Source: Polynucleobacter antarcticus
GTDB taxonomy: Bacteria > Pseudomonadota > Gammaproteobacteria > Burkholderiales > Burkholderiaceae
Direction: 5' to 3'
Assembly: GCF_013307245.1 (NCBI RefSeq)
Contig: NZ_CP028941.1
Span: 620,001-684,000, forward strand
Length of the DNA: 64,000 nucleotides
Position numbers and translations under genes: made by a program
Shown: positions 27,242-42,665 of the stretch, in pieces
Numbering within the stretch: the first letter of the stretch is position 1
Layout of the letters: the number at the start of each line of letters is the position of its first letter
Notes under the pieces: generated by a model
What the model was told of the DNA's origin: nothing
The model's input: the letters and a program-made list of their open reading frames with translations, nothing else
Databases searched by the model: none

Positions 27242-27939
27242 GATGTTTTTTTCAGCTCCATCAATTGAGATTTATAAAATCCGCTAGAAACTAAATTAGT
27301 AAATGGAATCTCCCAATCAATAAACCAAGGAGATTCTTTAATCAGTGTTTGTAACTTGACATGACTAATTGGCTCAATGAACGGCGCACGGTCTTTTCTT
27401 GGAAATAAACGGCCTACACGAATCATGACTTCTAATGGCAAGGTGCTCGGTGCAAAAGTAAAGAGGATCTTTTCAGATACTCTGGAGGATAACTTTTCCA
27501 AAACAACCAGCATGTCGCTCGCACAGTAATGAATCATAGAGTCCATGCCGACCACATAATCAAACTCACCCAAATTTTCATCGAGCATATCGCCAGCAAG
27601 AAAGTGAATATTGCTTCGCTCATTTTCCGGAATACGCTCTTTTGCCAATTCAATCAAATTGGGTGACAGATCTACCGCAGTGACATGGGCACCTTTTTTA
27701 GCCAGTTCCAAAGCCAATGCCCCTGTGCCACAACCAGCATCTAAGATTCTCTTACCTTGTAAAGACTCGGGAAGTCGAGCAATGATGTCCTGGCGCATCT
27801 GATCGCGCCCTGCTCTGACGGTTGCTCTAATACCACTTACCGGGGCATCTGAAGTCAGCTTAGCCCATGCATCATTCGCAGTACGATCAAAATAGTCCTG
27901 CAACTTACCGCGCCGATTTAAATAAGAAATACCACCCAT
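27238..27939 (-). CDS. bchM: Mg-protoporphyrin IX O-methyltransferase
   Basis: 233 residues, a class I SAM methyltransferase. Motif I is ILDAGCGTGALALELAK, then VTAVDLSPNLIELA and FLAGDM. The GISYLNRRGKLQDYFDRTA start and the FTFAPSTLPLEVM segment are typical of BchM. It methylates the C13 propionate of Mg-protoporphyrin IX, giving the substrate of AcsF. Two bases follow the bchL stop. Confidence 0.95.
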   Translation of the reverse strand: MGGISYLNRRGKLQDYFDRTANDAWAKLTSDAPVSGIRATVRAGRDQMRQDIIARLPESLQGKRILDAGCGTGALALELAKKGAHVTAVDLSPNLIELAKERIPENERSNIHFLAGDMLDENLGEFDYVVGMDSMIHYCASDMLVVLEKLSSRVSEKILFTFAPSTLPLEVMIRVGRLFPRKDRAPFIEPISHVKLQTLIKESPWFIDWEIPFTNLVSSGFYKSQLMELKKTS

Positions 27940-27941
27940 GA

Positions 27942-32624
<4,683 letters not shown>

Positions 32625-32635
<11 letters not shown>

Positions 32636-34253
32636 AGTGAGCCTTTGCATCGTAAAGTGTCTCAATAGTAATTCGACTGATTCCGTTCTCTACTGCAAAT
32701 TTTTCTGTATTTCTGCGCGCTTTCCCTCTAACAAAGAAGGGGATTTTTCCTAATTCTTTTTCAGCGTCTGCTTCCCATGTATTTTCTGGCTCTACATCAG
32801 ATAACACGGCTGTACTGATTTGCTCTGGATGGTCGACAGGCGCCACTGCAGCTACTTTAGTTTCTTGGGGCTTTTCACTTTCGGTAGGTCTTGCGTGACC
32901 TAAATGAGAAGGTGCTGCTTTGGCACTGAATTCAAAATCATCACGGAACATCATGAGTAGATGCTCTTCTAGACCCATCATTAGCGGATGAATCCAGGTA
33001 TCAAATAAAACGTTGGCGCCCTCAAATCCCATCTGAGGGGAATAGCGTGCAGGAAAGTCTTGGACGTGCACAGGTGCTGAAATCACTGCACAAGGAACAC
33101 CTAATCTTTTGGCAATGTGGCGCTCCATCTGGGTACCTAAGACTAAGTCTGGTGTGAGTTCAGCAACTTTTTCCTCAACCTCAAGGTAGTCATCTGTAAT
33201 GAGTGCCTCAATTCCGTACAGCTTGGCAGCTTCACGCACTTCACGCGCAAATTCCCGACTGTAAGTGCCTAGACCTACTACTTTAAATCCGATTTCTTCA
33301 CTAGCTACTTTTGCTGCTGCAATCGCATGACTAGCATCCCCAAAAATGAAGACCCGCTTATCGGTTAAGTAAGTAGAGTCCACCGATTTGGCATACCACA
33401 TGGCTCTTTCATCTTGAGCGGCCAACATGGCTGTAGGGTCAAGCTGGGCTAACTGACATACTTCATGAATAAAGGCTTTAGTTGCTTTAGTGCCGACTGG
33501 AATTATCTTGGTAAAAGGTTGGCCAAATGTTTTGCTCAACCAAGTACAAGCCAACTGCGACACTTCGGGATACAGCGACACATTAAAATCTGCCTGCGGT
33601 AATTTCACAAGATCTGCCACGCATGCATTGAGGGGTGCCACTACCCGAACTTCTATTCCAAGAGACTCTAATAAACCTTTAATTTCTTGAACGTCATCAC
33701 GGTTTCTAAAGCCGAGTGCAGTAGGTCCTAATATATTGCAACTAGGCTTTTGAGTGTCGGTCTTGTTTGCAGTCCGCTTTTCTTGATACTGTTCAGCTGA
33801 AATTGACTTGTCTACTGCTACGAGTGCACGAATGACGTGATAGAAAGTTTCAGAAGCGCCCCAATTTTCCTTCTTTTGATATGAAGGTAAATCTAGTGGA
33901 ATCACGGGAATAGGCAAGCTGAGTGCTCTCGCTAGACCGCCTGGATCATCTTGAATCAATTCTGCTGTGCAAGAAGCACCCACAATCATCGCCTTAGGCT
34001 CAAAGCGCCGATATGCCTCGCTTACAGAGTCCTGAAAGAGTTGTGCGGTGTCGCCACCTAAATCTCTCGCCTGAAATGTCGTATAGGTCACTGGTGGACG
34101 CTTTTTAGACCGGCCAATCATTGTAAAGAGGAGGTCTGCGTAGGTATCGCCCTGAGGGGAATGCAAGACGTAATGCAAGTCAGTCATCGAGGTCGCAATG
34201 CGCATCGCACCGATATGGGGTGGGCCTTCATATGTCCAGAGAGTCAGTTGCAT
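32625..34253 (-). CDS. bchB: dark-operative protochlorophyllide reductase subunit B
   Basis: 542 residues, nitrogenase MoFe-beta-like. The [20 protein letters not shown] start is typical, as are the [26 protein letters not shown] (cluster Cys) and [20 protein letters not shown] segments. With BchN it forms the catalytic heterotetramer that reduces protochlorophyllide to chlorophyllide. The region around residues 430-490 is a variable linker before the C-terminal PF08369-like segment ([13 protein letters not shown]). It is 9 bases after bchN. Confidence 0.96.
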
Positions 34254-34262
34254 AAATTCCCC

Positions 34263-36025
<1,763 letters not shown>

Positions 36026-36053
36026 TTTTTGGAGGGCTGTTTTGTTTGTTGTG

Positions 36054-36071
36054 TGTAAACAAAACTTTACG
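36054..36071. promoter_or_regulatory. imperfect PpsR/CrtJ box upstream of bchF
   Basis: TGT-N12-ACG: one base off the TGT-N12-ACA pattern, with good inner symmetry (TGTAAA...TTTACG). It lies 28 bases before the chosen bchF start. Probably part of bchF control with the stronger box at 36164-36181. Confidence 0.45.
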
Positions 36072-36163
36072 CTATTTCTGGCCCACAAAAACTAGTATTT
36101 TCCCTAGTATTACTAGTACAAACCCTAGTTATTTGAATTATATTGCTTTATTTTCACCTTAAG

Positions 36164-36181
36164 TGTAATAATTAATTTACA
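36164..36181. promoter_or_regulatory. PpsR/CrtJ box between bchF and ppaA
   Basis: A perfect TGT-N12-ACA palindrome with inner symmetry (TGTAATAATTAATTTACA). It is 41 bases upstream of the ppaA start and 138 bases from bchF. Nearby (36090-36128) CTAGTA-type sequences repeat three times, including ACTAGTA/TACTAGT in inverted orientation, which may be further binding sites. PpsR could thus control its own operon and bchF. Confidence 0.75.
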
Positions 36182-36222
36182 TTTAAAGAACAGCAGTTTA
36201 ATAACTCTATCCTACAAGGCGT

Positions 36223-37086
36223 TTGTTGAATTCACTAGCTAAAAAAGGACTCATCAGAGAAGTATTTCAGCATCAATTACCTGGGTTAATTGAGGAGATT
36301 GAACGTAAAGTCGCCCAGAAAGTGGCTACAGTATCCTCCAATCAAAACTGGTTGCAAGCACCGATTCAAATAAAAAAAGAGGCCGTACAGGCACTCGAGG
36401 CTGATGAGGTTGATAAGATTGCCAATTTATTGCTCGATAGCAAAGAAGATTCGTTTGATTTAGCAATTACAGTACTTAAAACCCATGGGATCTCGATTGA
36501 ATTTATTGTTCTAGAGCTCATCCCTGAAATTGCTCGAAGACTAGGCAAGCATTGGGAAAACGACAGTTTAAGTTTTGCAGAGGTATCTATTGGGGTCGGA
36601 AGACTAGAAAGAGTTATTCACAGACTGGATTATCTCTTTCAAGCAACTCAACTAGAGAAGCGTCAGAATAAATCCATTCTGATAACAACCTTTCCTGATT
36701 CACAACATACGCTTGGTAGTTTAATTTTTTCAAACTACCTCACCTTTTCCGGCTGGAAAGCATCTCGTCCTAGCAATACAAAGCTCGACACTATTGCCCT
36801 TGCGCTTTCAACACATCACTATGACGCACTAGCGATATCAGTATCCGCCTTCGAACAACTTGATGAGCTACAAAGTGTGATTGATGTGTTGCGGAGTAAA
36901 TCCAAGAACCCCGCACTAGTGACTTTAGTTGGTGGAGCGCTTTATAAAATTGCTCCTGAAAAGTTTAAGCACATCCACGCGGATATCAAAGCATTTACCC
37001 CTGAGGAATCTGTTCGGCATTTAGAACAACACCTTAGCCGACTAGAAAATAATACAAAACATGTTGAAAAGAACAGGATACTGTGA
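36223..37086 (+). CDS. ppaA: PpaA/AerR regulator with B12-binding domain
   Basis: 287 residues. An N-terminal helical part (with LARRLGKHWE-like IARRLGKHWENDSL) is followed by a cobalamin-binding domain with TTFPDSQHTLG (His162 as candidate cobalt ligand) and VTLVGGALYKIAPE. In Rhodobacter, AerR/PpaA binds B12 or heme and counters CrtJ/PpsR. The start is TTG at 36223 (or TTG 36226), with AAGG 5-8 bases upstream. The stop overlaps the ppsR GTG (GTGA), giving the well-known ppaA-ppsR pair. Confidence 0.88.
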   Translation: MLNSLAKKGLIREVFQHQLPGLIEEIERKVAQKVATVSSNQNWLQAPIQIKKEAVQALEADEVDKIANLLLDSKEDSFDLAITVLKTHGISIEFIVLELIPEIARRLGKHWENDSLSFAEVSIGVGRLERVIHRLDYLFQATQLEKRQNKSILITTFPDSQHTLGSLIFSNYLTFSGWKASRPSNTKLDTIALALSTHHYDALAISVSAFEQLDELQSVIDVLRSKSKNPALVTLVGGALYKIAPEKFKHIHADIKAFTPEESVRHLEQHLSRLENNTKHVEKNRIL

Positions 37087-38507
37087 ATAAAATTTTCAAC
37101 CTAGAATCATCCGTAGCCAGTGCCGTAGATATTGATGTTGCTGCCACCTTATTAGCTTGTTCAGTTGACCTAGTGCTAGTAGTAAATCACGCCGGTGTGA
37201 TTGAAAAAGTCATTGATGGATATAAACCCGTCGCGAGCAACACAAAAGTTTTGACTGGGAAAAAATGGCTTGATACGGTAGCGATAGATAGCCAACCCAA
37301 AGTCAATGCCCTGCTTAAGGCTCCAGACGAGGCTTCGGAACAAAAGTGGCGCCAAGTCAATCAAGACATCGAGGATTTTGGATCTGTTCCGATTCAGTAC
37401 AGCACTGTATTTTTTCCTCAACAACAAAAGTTGATTGCTGTCGGTAAAGATTTGAGCATGCTCTCAAGTCTTCAACAAAAATTAGTTGATGCACAACAAG
37501 AGATTGAGCGCGACTATGCTAATTTGCATGCCATTCAAAATCGTTATTTACAACTTTTCAATAGCATTGATCAAGCCTATTTAATTATTGATAGCCAATC
37601 ATTCAAAATATTGGAGATGAATAAGTCTGCTGGCTATTTAACTGGCGATCTCAGAAAAATCCAAGGAAAATTGTTTACAAACTTATTTCCAGTAAAAGAT
37701 CATGAAACGATTCAGAACTATTTATCAGAATCAAAATCTGGAATACTGCAATCCTCCATTCAATCATCGCTAGAAAATCTTCAAGAGCCCGTTGAACTAT
37801 CTAGTGTCTTATTGCGTGAGGGCAATCAAAATGTCTGCCTAGTTTCTATTAAACCAAAATCACACGCTGTTCAAATTAATAGTTTTAGTGAGCAGACAAC
37901 GCTTCTCACACAAGCTCTAGAGAATTTCCAAGACGGCTTCATTGTTTGTACTACCCATGGGATGATTTTATCTTCCAATAACGCCTTTGTTTTAATGTCG
38001 CAGTCTGCCCAAAAAGAAAATATTGTTGGTAAATCTTTAGAGCTTTGGCTTGGCAGAACGAGTGTCGACTTAAAGATTATTTTAGGCACGGTCCGAGAAT
38101 ATGGCGCTATCAAAGACTACGCCACAACCATTACTGCTGATGATGGTAGTTCCCCTTTTGATGCGCAGATCTCCGCAGTTCACTTTAATAGCGATAAACT
38201 TTCAGCGGTGGTGATTAGCATTCATCAAACAGCCAAAAGCAGCAGCCCCTCGATCCCCAATAATCCGGGTGTCGGCAAAAATGCTGTTGAACTCACACAG
38301 TTAGTCGGCAAAGTCGCGCTGAAACAAATTGTTACAGAGACCACCGATATCATTGAAAAGTTATGTATTCTCGCAGCGCTTGAGCTCACCATGTCTAACA
38401 GAGCTTCTGCTGCCGAATTACTAGGTTTATCCCGTCAAGGTCTCTATATTAAGATGCGTCGCTTTGGCATCATTGATAGTAACGCTAGCGATGATAGCGA
38501 TGCCTAA
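37083..38507 (+). CDS. ppsR: PpsR/CrtJ transcriptional regulator
   Basis: 474 residues: N-terminal PAS-like domain, a Q-linker helix (about 125-150), PAS domains at about 155-260 and 275-385, and a Fis-type helix-turn-helix at about 435-465 (NRASAAELLGLSRQGLYIKMRR). Cysteines are Cys26, Cys252, Cys289 and Cys428; Cys252 and Cys428 lie close to the two redox-active cysteines of Rhodobacter PpsR/CrtJ (about 250 and 420). It represses bch, crt and puc genes under oxygen or light by binding TGT-N12-ACA. GTG start, coupled to ppaA. Confidence 0.93.
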   Translation: MNKIFNLESSVASAVDIDVAATLLACSVDLVLVVNHAGVIEKVIDGYKPVASNTKVLTGKKWLDTVAIDSQPKVNALLKAPDEASEQKWRQVNQDIEDFGSVPIQYSTVFFPQQQKLIAVGKDLSMLSSLQQKLVDAQQEIERDYANLHAIQNRYLQLFNSIDQAYLIIDSQSFKILEMNKSAGYLTGDLRKIQGKLFTNLFPVKDHETIQNYLSESKSGILQSSIQSSLENLQEPVELSSVLLREGNQNVCLVSIKPKSHAVQINSFSEQTTLLTQALENFQDGFIVCTTHGMILSSNNAFVLMSQSAQKENIVGKSLELWLGRTSVDLKIILGTVREYGAIKDYATTITADDGSSPFDAQISAVHFNSDKLSAVVISIHQTAKSSSPSIPNNPGVGKNAVELTQLVGKVALKQIVTETTDIIEKLCILAALELTMSNRASAAELLGLSRQGLYIKMRRFGIIDSNASDDSDA

Positions 38508-38513
38508 TTTCGG

Positions 38514-39206
38514 ATGAGTCGGCAGACAGCAGTATTGGCCTTAGTTGATATTGCTTCTGACTCCAGGGGATGGGGTCTATTTCGTTACATTCTTGGTCCT
38601 CGTGTTTTCAAGGGTCAATCTGGCCTGCAGTTTTGTAAAGTACTCGGTTCTGGCTTTAATGGGGGCTTTAGTACCAAACCTAGCCTCTCAAAGCAGGGGT
38701 TTTTTTGTGTCTTTGAAAGCCCAGAGCAAGCAGATGCCTTTCGAGATGCTTCACCCATTGTTGATTTATATCGACAGCATGCGCATGAATTCTTTATTGC
38801 AACTGTACAAGCCTATTCAAGCCGTGGTTCTTGGTCGGGATTTTCCATGGCAACCACCACGGAAGACATTGCACAGCGCCCTATTGCCTCTTTAACCAGA
38901 GCCTCTATTAAGCCTACAAAAGCAGTCCGATTTTGGGAAAAAGCAAAGCCTGCAGAGCGGGCCATCGAGCTGGCTTCAGGAAAAATACTGACTGCGGGGC
39001 TAGGTGAAGCGCCTTATCTTCGTCAAGCGACGTTTACTATTTGGGAAAACACACAAGCTCTTGAGGATTACGCACAGCAAGGTGCACACCTTGCCGCCAT
39101 TAAATCAGCTTATGGCAATGCCTACTTTTCAGAGTCGATGTTTACCCGCTTTATCGTCAAATCAGCCAAGGGTGTTTGGCAAGGTAAGCATGTCCAAATC
39201 AACTAA
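38514..39206 (+). CDS. crtA: spheroidene monooxygenase
   Basis: 230 residues of the CrtA family, recognised by RGWGLFRYILGPRVFKG, FCKVLGSGFNGGFSTKPSL, GFSMATTTEDIAQRPIASLT and RATI-like RASIKPTKAVRFW. It adds a keto group at C2 of spheroidene to give spheroidenone, which suggests a pink-red carotenoid under air. It lies 6 bases after ppsR; its end overlaps the crtD start by 17 bases. Confidence 0.93.
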   Translation: MSRQTAVLALVDIASDSRGWGLFRYILGPRVFKGQSGLQFCKVLGSGFNGGFSTKPSLSKQGFFCVFESPEQADAFRDASPIVDLYRQHAHEFFIATVQAYSSRGSWSGFSMATTTEDIAQRPIASLTRASIKPTKAVRFWEKAKPAERAIELASGKILTAGLGEAPYLRQATFTIWENTQALEDYAQQGAHLAAIKSAYGNAYFSESMFTRFIVKSAKGVWQGKHVQIN

Positions 39207-40683
39207 AGTCCTGATTGTTGGCGCAGGTATTGGCGGCCTCACAGCTGCCCTAGAGCTTGCTCATCAAGGGCTTGATGTCACTGTGATTGAAAAGAATACA
39301 TTGCCTGGCGGCAAGATCCGCCAAGTCAATGTTGGCGATGCATTGATTGACTCGGGTCCCACTGTTTTTACCATGCGCTGGATTTTTGAAAATCTCTTTG
39401 ATGCCTGTGGTGAAAGTTTTGATGCTGAACTTGAGCTCGAGCCTCTTGATGTACTAGCAAGACATAGCTGGGGTGAAGGTATTCTCGATCTGTATGCTGA
39501 TAGCAAGAAAAGTGCCGATGCCATTGCGCAATTTAGTAGTCCTAAGCAAGCGCAACTATTCTTAGCGTTTTGCAAGACAGCGCGTCAGACATACCAAGCG
39601 CTTAAAGGGCCATTCATTGAATCGCCCCGCCCTACGATGTTTGGCATGATGAGCGCTCTCGGATTATCAGAAAGTAAAGCTTTATGGGATATAGGGCCAT
39701 TTAGTAGTCTCTGGTCTTCACTAGGAAAGTATTTTCCGGATCCGCGACTCCATCAGTTATTTGGAAGATATGCAACCTACTGTGGTTCATCCCCTTTTTT
39801 AGCCCCAGCAACATTAATGCTGATTGCACAAGTAGAAATGGAAGGGGTATGGTCAGTTAAAGGGGGCATGGCAAAGATTCCTCAGATAGTCGCACGCTTA
39901 GCTCAAAAAAAGGGGTGTCACTTTCGCTATGAGGCTGAGGTGGAGTCCTTAAAACTCGAAGCCGGTAAGGTGACTGGTGTTACGCTTAACTCGGGCGAAT
40001 ATCTTGAATGTGATTATTTAATTTTTAATGGGGATATCAATGCCCTCAAACATGGGCTACTTGGTCAAAGCGCTACTACCGCCATTCCAAAAGCTCTTAA
40101 ACAAACAGACTCACTTTCAGCCATCACTTGGTCTATGCGAGTAAAAACTTCTGGCTTTCCTCTGTTGCGGCATAACGTCTTTTTTAATCAGCCTTACCAA
40201 AGTGAATTTACGGATATTTTTACCAATCATCGTCTGCCAACAAACCCGAGTGTCTATATTTGCGCTCAAGATAGAACAGATTCTCCCTTGCAAGATAGTG
40301 GCTTTGAGAGGCTCTTGTGCCTCGTGAATGCGCCAGCCAATGGGGGTAATCCATCCTACGACTATAAGGAAATCGATCAATGCGAACAAAAAGCATTTTC
40401 ACTCATGCGCCAATATGGCCTTCACCTTCAGGATGCGCAGATCACTCGTACAAGCCCACAGGAATTTTCCAAACTCTTTCCGGGTCGCAAGGGCGCACTC
40501 TATGGTCAAGCAACGCACGGCTGGATGAGCTCCTTCCAGAGACTCGGTTCGCAATCTCTCATTCAGAATCTGCTGCTCACGGGCGGCAGCACGCATCCGG
40601 GACCGGGAGTACCCATGGCGGCCATGTCCGGACGACTGGCGGCCGCCACGCTCATGGAGCGCCTCGGTTTGACCAGATCGTAG
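39190..40683 (+). CDS. crtD: hydroxyneurosporene/methoxyneurosporene dehydrogenase
   Basis: 497 residues of the CrtI/CrtD phytoene-desaturase family. The FAD site is VLIVGAGIGGLTAALELAHQ, followed by PGGKIRQV and DSGPTVFTMRW; the C-terminus has LTGGSTHPGPGVPMAAMSG. It inserts the C3,4 double bond after CrtC hydration. I choose ATG at 39190 (AAGG upstream) rather than upstream codons within crtA. The last ~45 codons lie in a GC-rich patch with unusual codon use (CCG, CTC, GCC) compared with the rest of the gene, suggesting local recombination or an assembly fault. Confidence 0.93.
   Translation: MSKSTKVLIVGAGIGGLTAALELAHQGLDVTVIEKNTLPGGKIRQVNVGDALIDSGPTVFTMRWIFENLFDACGESFDAELELEPLDVLARHSWGEGILDLYADSKKSADAIAQFSSPKQAQLFLAFCKTARQTYQALKGPFIESPRPTMFGMMSALGLSESKALWDIGPFSSLWSSLGKYFPDPRLHQLFGRYATYCGSSPFLAPATLMLIAQVEMEGVWSVKGGMAKIPQIVARLAQKKGCHFRYEAEVESLKLEAGKVTGVTLNSGEYLECDYLIFNGDINALKHGLLGQSATTAIPKALKQTDSLSAITWSMRVKTSGFPLLRHNVFFNQPYQSEFTDIFTNHRLPTNPSVYICAQDRTDSPLQDSGFERLLCLVNAPANGGNPSYDYKEIDQCEQKAFSLMRQYGLHLQDAQITRTSPQEFSKLFPGRKGALYGQATHGWMSSFQRLGSQSLIQNLLLTGGSTHPGPGVPMAAMSGRLAAATLMERLGLTRS
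40530..40670. other. GC-rich patch at the crtD/crtC junction
   Basis: By count, 40561-40680 is 80 of 120 bases G or C (67%), against low-to-mid 40s in flanking sequence by eye. It ends sharply at the crtD stop, where sequence returns to the local composition. The crtD frame through it still gives a normal C-terminus. The patch removes any normal start for crtC. Confidence 0.75.
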
Positions 40684-41600
40684 ATCCAGGAAATTATCTC
40701 TGGTGGTATATCGATGGTTTAAGTGATGACGGGCAGCATGGGTTTAGCATCATCGCTTTTGTAGGCAGCGTTTTCTCGCCCTACTATGCTCTAGCAAATA
40801 AATTGGGGTCAGCTGCTGCTGATCATTATTGCGCTATCAATGTTGCGATTTATACGCCTAGTAAAAAGTATTGGACGATGACCGAGCGCGGCCGAAATGC
40901 TGTTACCAGAACAACGGATACATTCACAGTGGGTCCTAGTCAGTTGCATTGGGAGCATGACATGCTGAGCATTCAGATTGATGAGCGCGTGCCTCTATTA
41001 GGGCAAAAAGTACAAGGCACCATTAAAGTATTTCCAGATCAACTTTTTCACCATGTCGTGCCCTTAGATGATCAAGCAAAACATCGTTGGGGCCCTATTG
41101 CCCCCTCAGCAAGAGTCGAGGTGTCTCTCTCTAAACCGGATTTGAAATGGCATGGGCATGCCTACTTTGATTCAAATGAAGGTGATGAAGCCATTAGTAA
41201 ACCTTTTAGCGAATGGGATTGGTCACGAGCACATCTGAAAGATGGCAGCACAGCAGTGATTTATGACGTCAGGCAAAAAAATGGTCTTGACCGCGTCATC
41301 ACCACCAAATTTAATACCAATGGTACGACTGAACACTTCACTGCTCCTGAACGGGTTCCCCTTAAAAATACGGGCTGGGGTATTAAACGTAACCTACGCT
41401 CAGAACAAGGTGCTGGGGTTCAACTGATAAAGACTTTAGAAGATACGCCCTTTTATGCACGCTCTATTATTCAATCTACCTTGCTCAATGAGAATGTCAT
41501 CTCAATGCATGAGACCCTCAATGTGAAGCGACTGGAATCCGGTATTGTGCAGTGGATGTTGCCCTGGAGAATGCCTAGAAACCCAACTCAAATATATTAG
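40665..41600 (+). CDS. crtC: carotenoid 1,2-hydratase (hydroxyneurosporene synthase), start unresolved
   Basis: About 311 residues of CrtC, starting by homology at RFDQIVDPGNYLWWYIDGLS, then FVGSVFSPYYALA, HYCAINVAIYTPSKKYWTMTERG and SWSEWDW-like PFSEWDWSRAHL. It hydrates the C1,2 bond of neurosporene or lycopene. No ATG, GTG or TTG lies in frame near this point; the first in-frame ATG is 285 bases upstream (40380), inside crtD, and would add about 95 unrelated residues. The coordinate given is the first family-like codon, not a proven start. The stop overlaps the restored crtB stop by four bases. Confidence 0.85.
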   Translation, partial: RFDQIVDPGNYLWWYIDGLSDDGQHGFSIIAFVGSVFSPYYALANKLGSAAADHYCAINVAIYTPSKKYWTMTERGRNAVTRTTDTFTVGPSQLHWEHDMLSIQIDERVPLLGQKVQGTIKVFPDQLFHHVVPLDDQAKHRWGPIAPSARVEVSLSKPDLKWHGHAYFDSNEGDEAISKPFSEWDWSRAHLKDGSTAVIYDVRQKNGLDRVITTKFNTNGTTEHFTAPERVPLKNTGWGIKRNLRSEQGAGVQLIKTLEDTPFYARSIIQSTLLNENVISMHETLNVKRLESGIVQWMLPWRMPRNPTQIY

Positions 41601-42665
41601 GCGGCTTGCTGCTTTGCCAGAGAATGATAAGAGTCTGCTTTTCTTCTCTCCACCCTCTCCATCAAACCAACCACCCAAATTAATCGGTCTTCTACTGACC
41701 CACTATAGTGAGCGTAATCTCTTTCAGGCTCAACTGCATCTACCAAAAATTGAATCGCCGGAATCTTACTAAAAACCTGCTTTGATTTAGCGCTATAGAT
41801 AGTTGTACGAAGCGATTTTAAAATTAAAAATATTTTTTTCTTGCTTCGAGACGATCGCTCTTTTGGAGATTGAGTCCATTCCTTGGCGCTCTATTTGACG
41901 ACTGATTTCTGAATACACTAAGCTCGCAGACGCTATTGCAGACCGGCAATTACGAGGTAAACCTGCGATACCATCAGAGGAACGCTCATAGAGTTGATCT
42001 GCGTATTCAATCAGCCTTTGCGTCACTCTCGATATACCGTCATTGAATATTGGGTTTTGTAACCAGAGATCAGGGTCGATATTTTCTGCTTCTAGCCACT
42101 CTCTTGGAAGATATAAACGCTGATTACGGGCATCTTCACCAACATCACGTGCAATATTGGTTAACTGCATCGCAAGTCCGAGCTCACAAGCGCGCTCTAA
42201 TACAGCACGATCTCTGACCCCCATGATTAAGGTCATCATGGCACCTACTGTAGACGCAACTCTTGCACCATAAGTACATAAGTCATCAATGGTGTGATAT
42301 TGACGACCGCTACGGTCCCATCGAAAGCCTTCTACTAGTGCTTCCAAGATATCTCGGGGAATTAAAAATCGCTCTACTACGATCGCTAAGGCGCGATCCG
42401 CTGGAATATCAACTGGATTCTGAGCATAAATACGATCTAAGCGATATTCAATTTGCTCAATCACATTATCTGGCGCATTGGGATCATCAACCATATCATC
42501 CAATAAGCGGCAGAAAGCATATAAGGCAATAGCGGAATCCCGAATCTTGCTTGGCAAAATTCTGGAAGCTGAAAAAAATGATTTCGATCCATCGCGCATC
42601 AAATTCTCGCAGGATTGCAGATCTATCTGAAATCCAAACTCTGTCGTGATGGCCCTATCATGCAT
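41597..42665 (-). CDS. crtB: phytoene synthase with 3' frameshift
   Basis: The N-terminal 290 codons are a clear CrtB (SKSFFSASRILP, YAFCRLLDDMVDD, the second aspartate motif MQLTNIARDVGEDA). The frame as read stops at 41793, soon after a run of seven A on the coding strand (41833-41839). Removing one A gives EKIFLILKSLRTT and continues with FLVDAVEPERDYAHY, DRLIWVVGLMERVERR and AKQQAA to a stop at 41597, a normal CrtB C-terminus; total about 355 residues. The restored stop overlaps the crtC stop. Either a sequencing indel, a recent mutation, or slippage. CrtB joins two GGPP into phytoene. Confidence 0.9.

Noticed and set aside
36043-36061. TGT-N13-ACA sequence before bchF
   Set aside because: Spacing is 13, not 12; the overlapping TGT-N12-ACG at 36054-36071 fits PpsR better.
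40380-40664. 95-codon N-terminal extension of crtC
   Set aside because: Entirely within the crtD coding region in another frame; its residues do not look like CrtC.
41545-41772. 75-codon plus-strand frame after crtC
   Set aside because: The same bases encode the restored CrtB C-terminus on the minus strand, which explains the region better.
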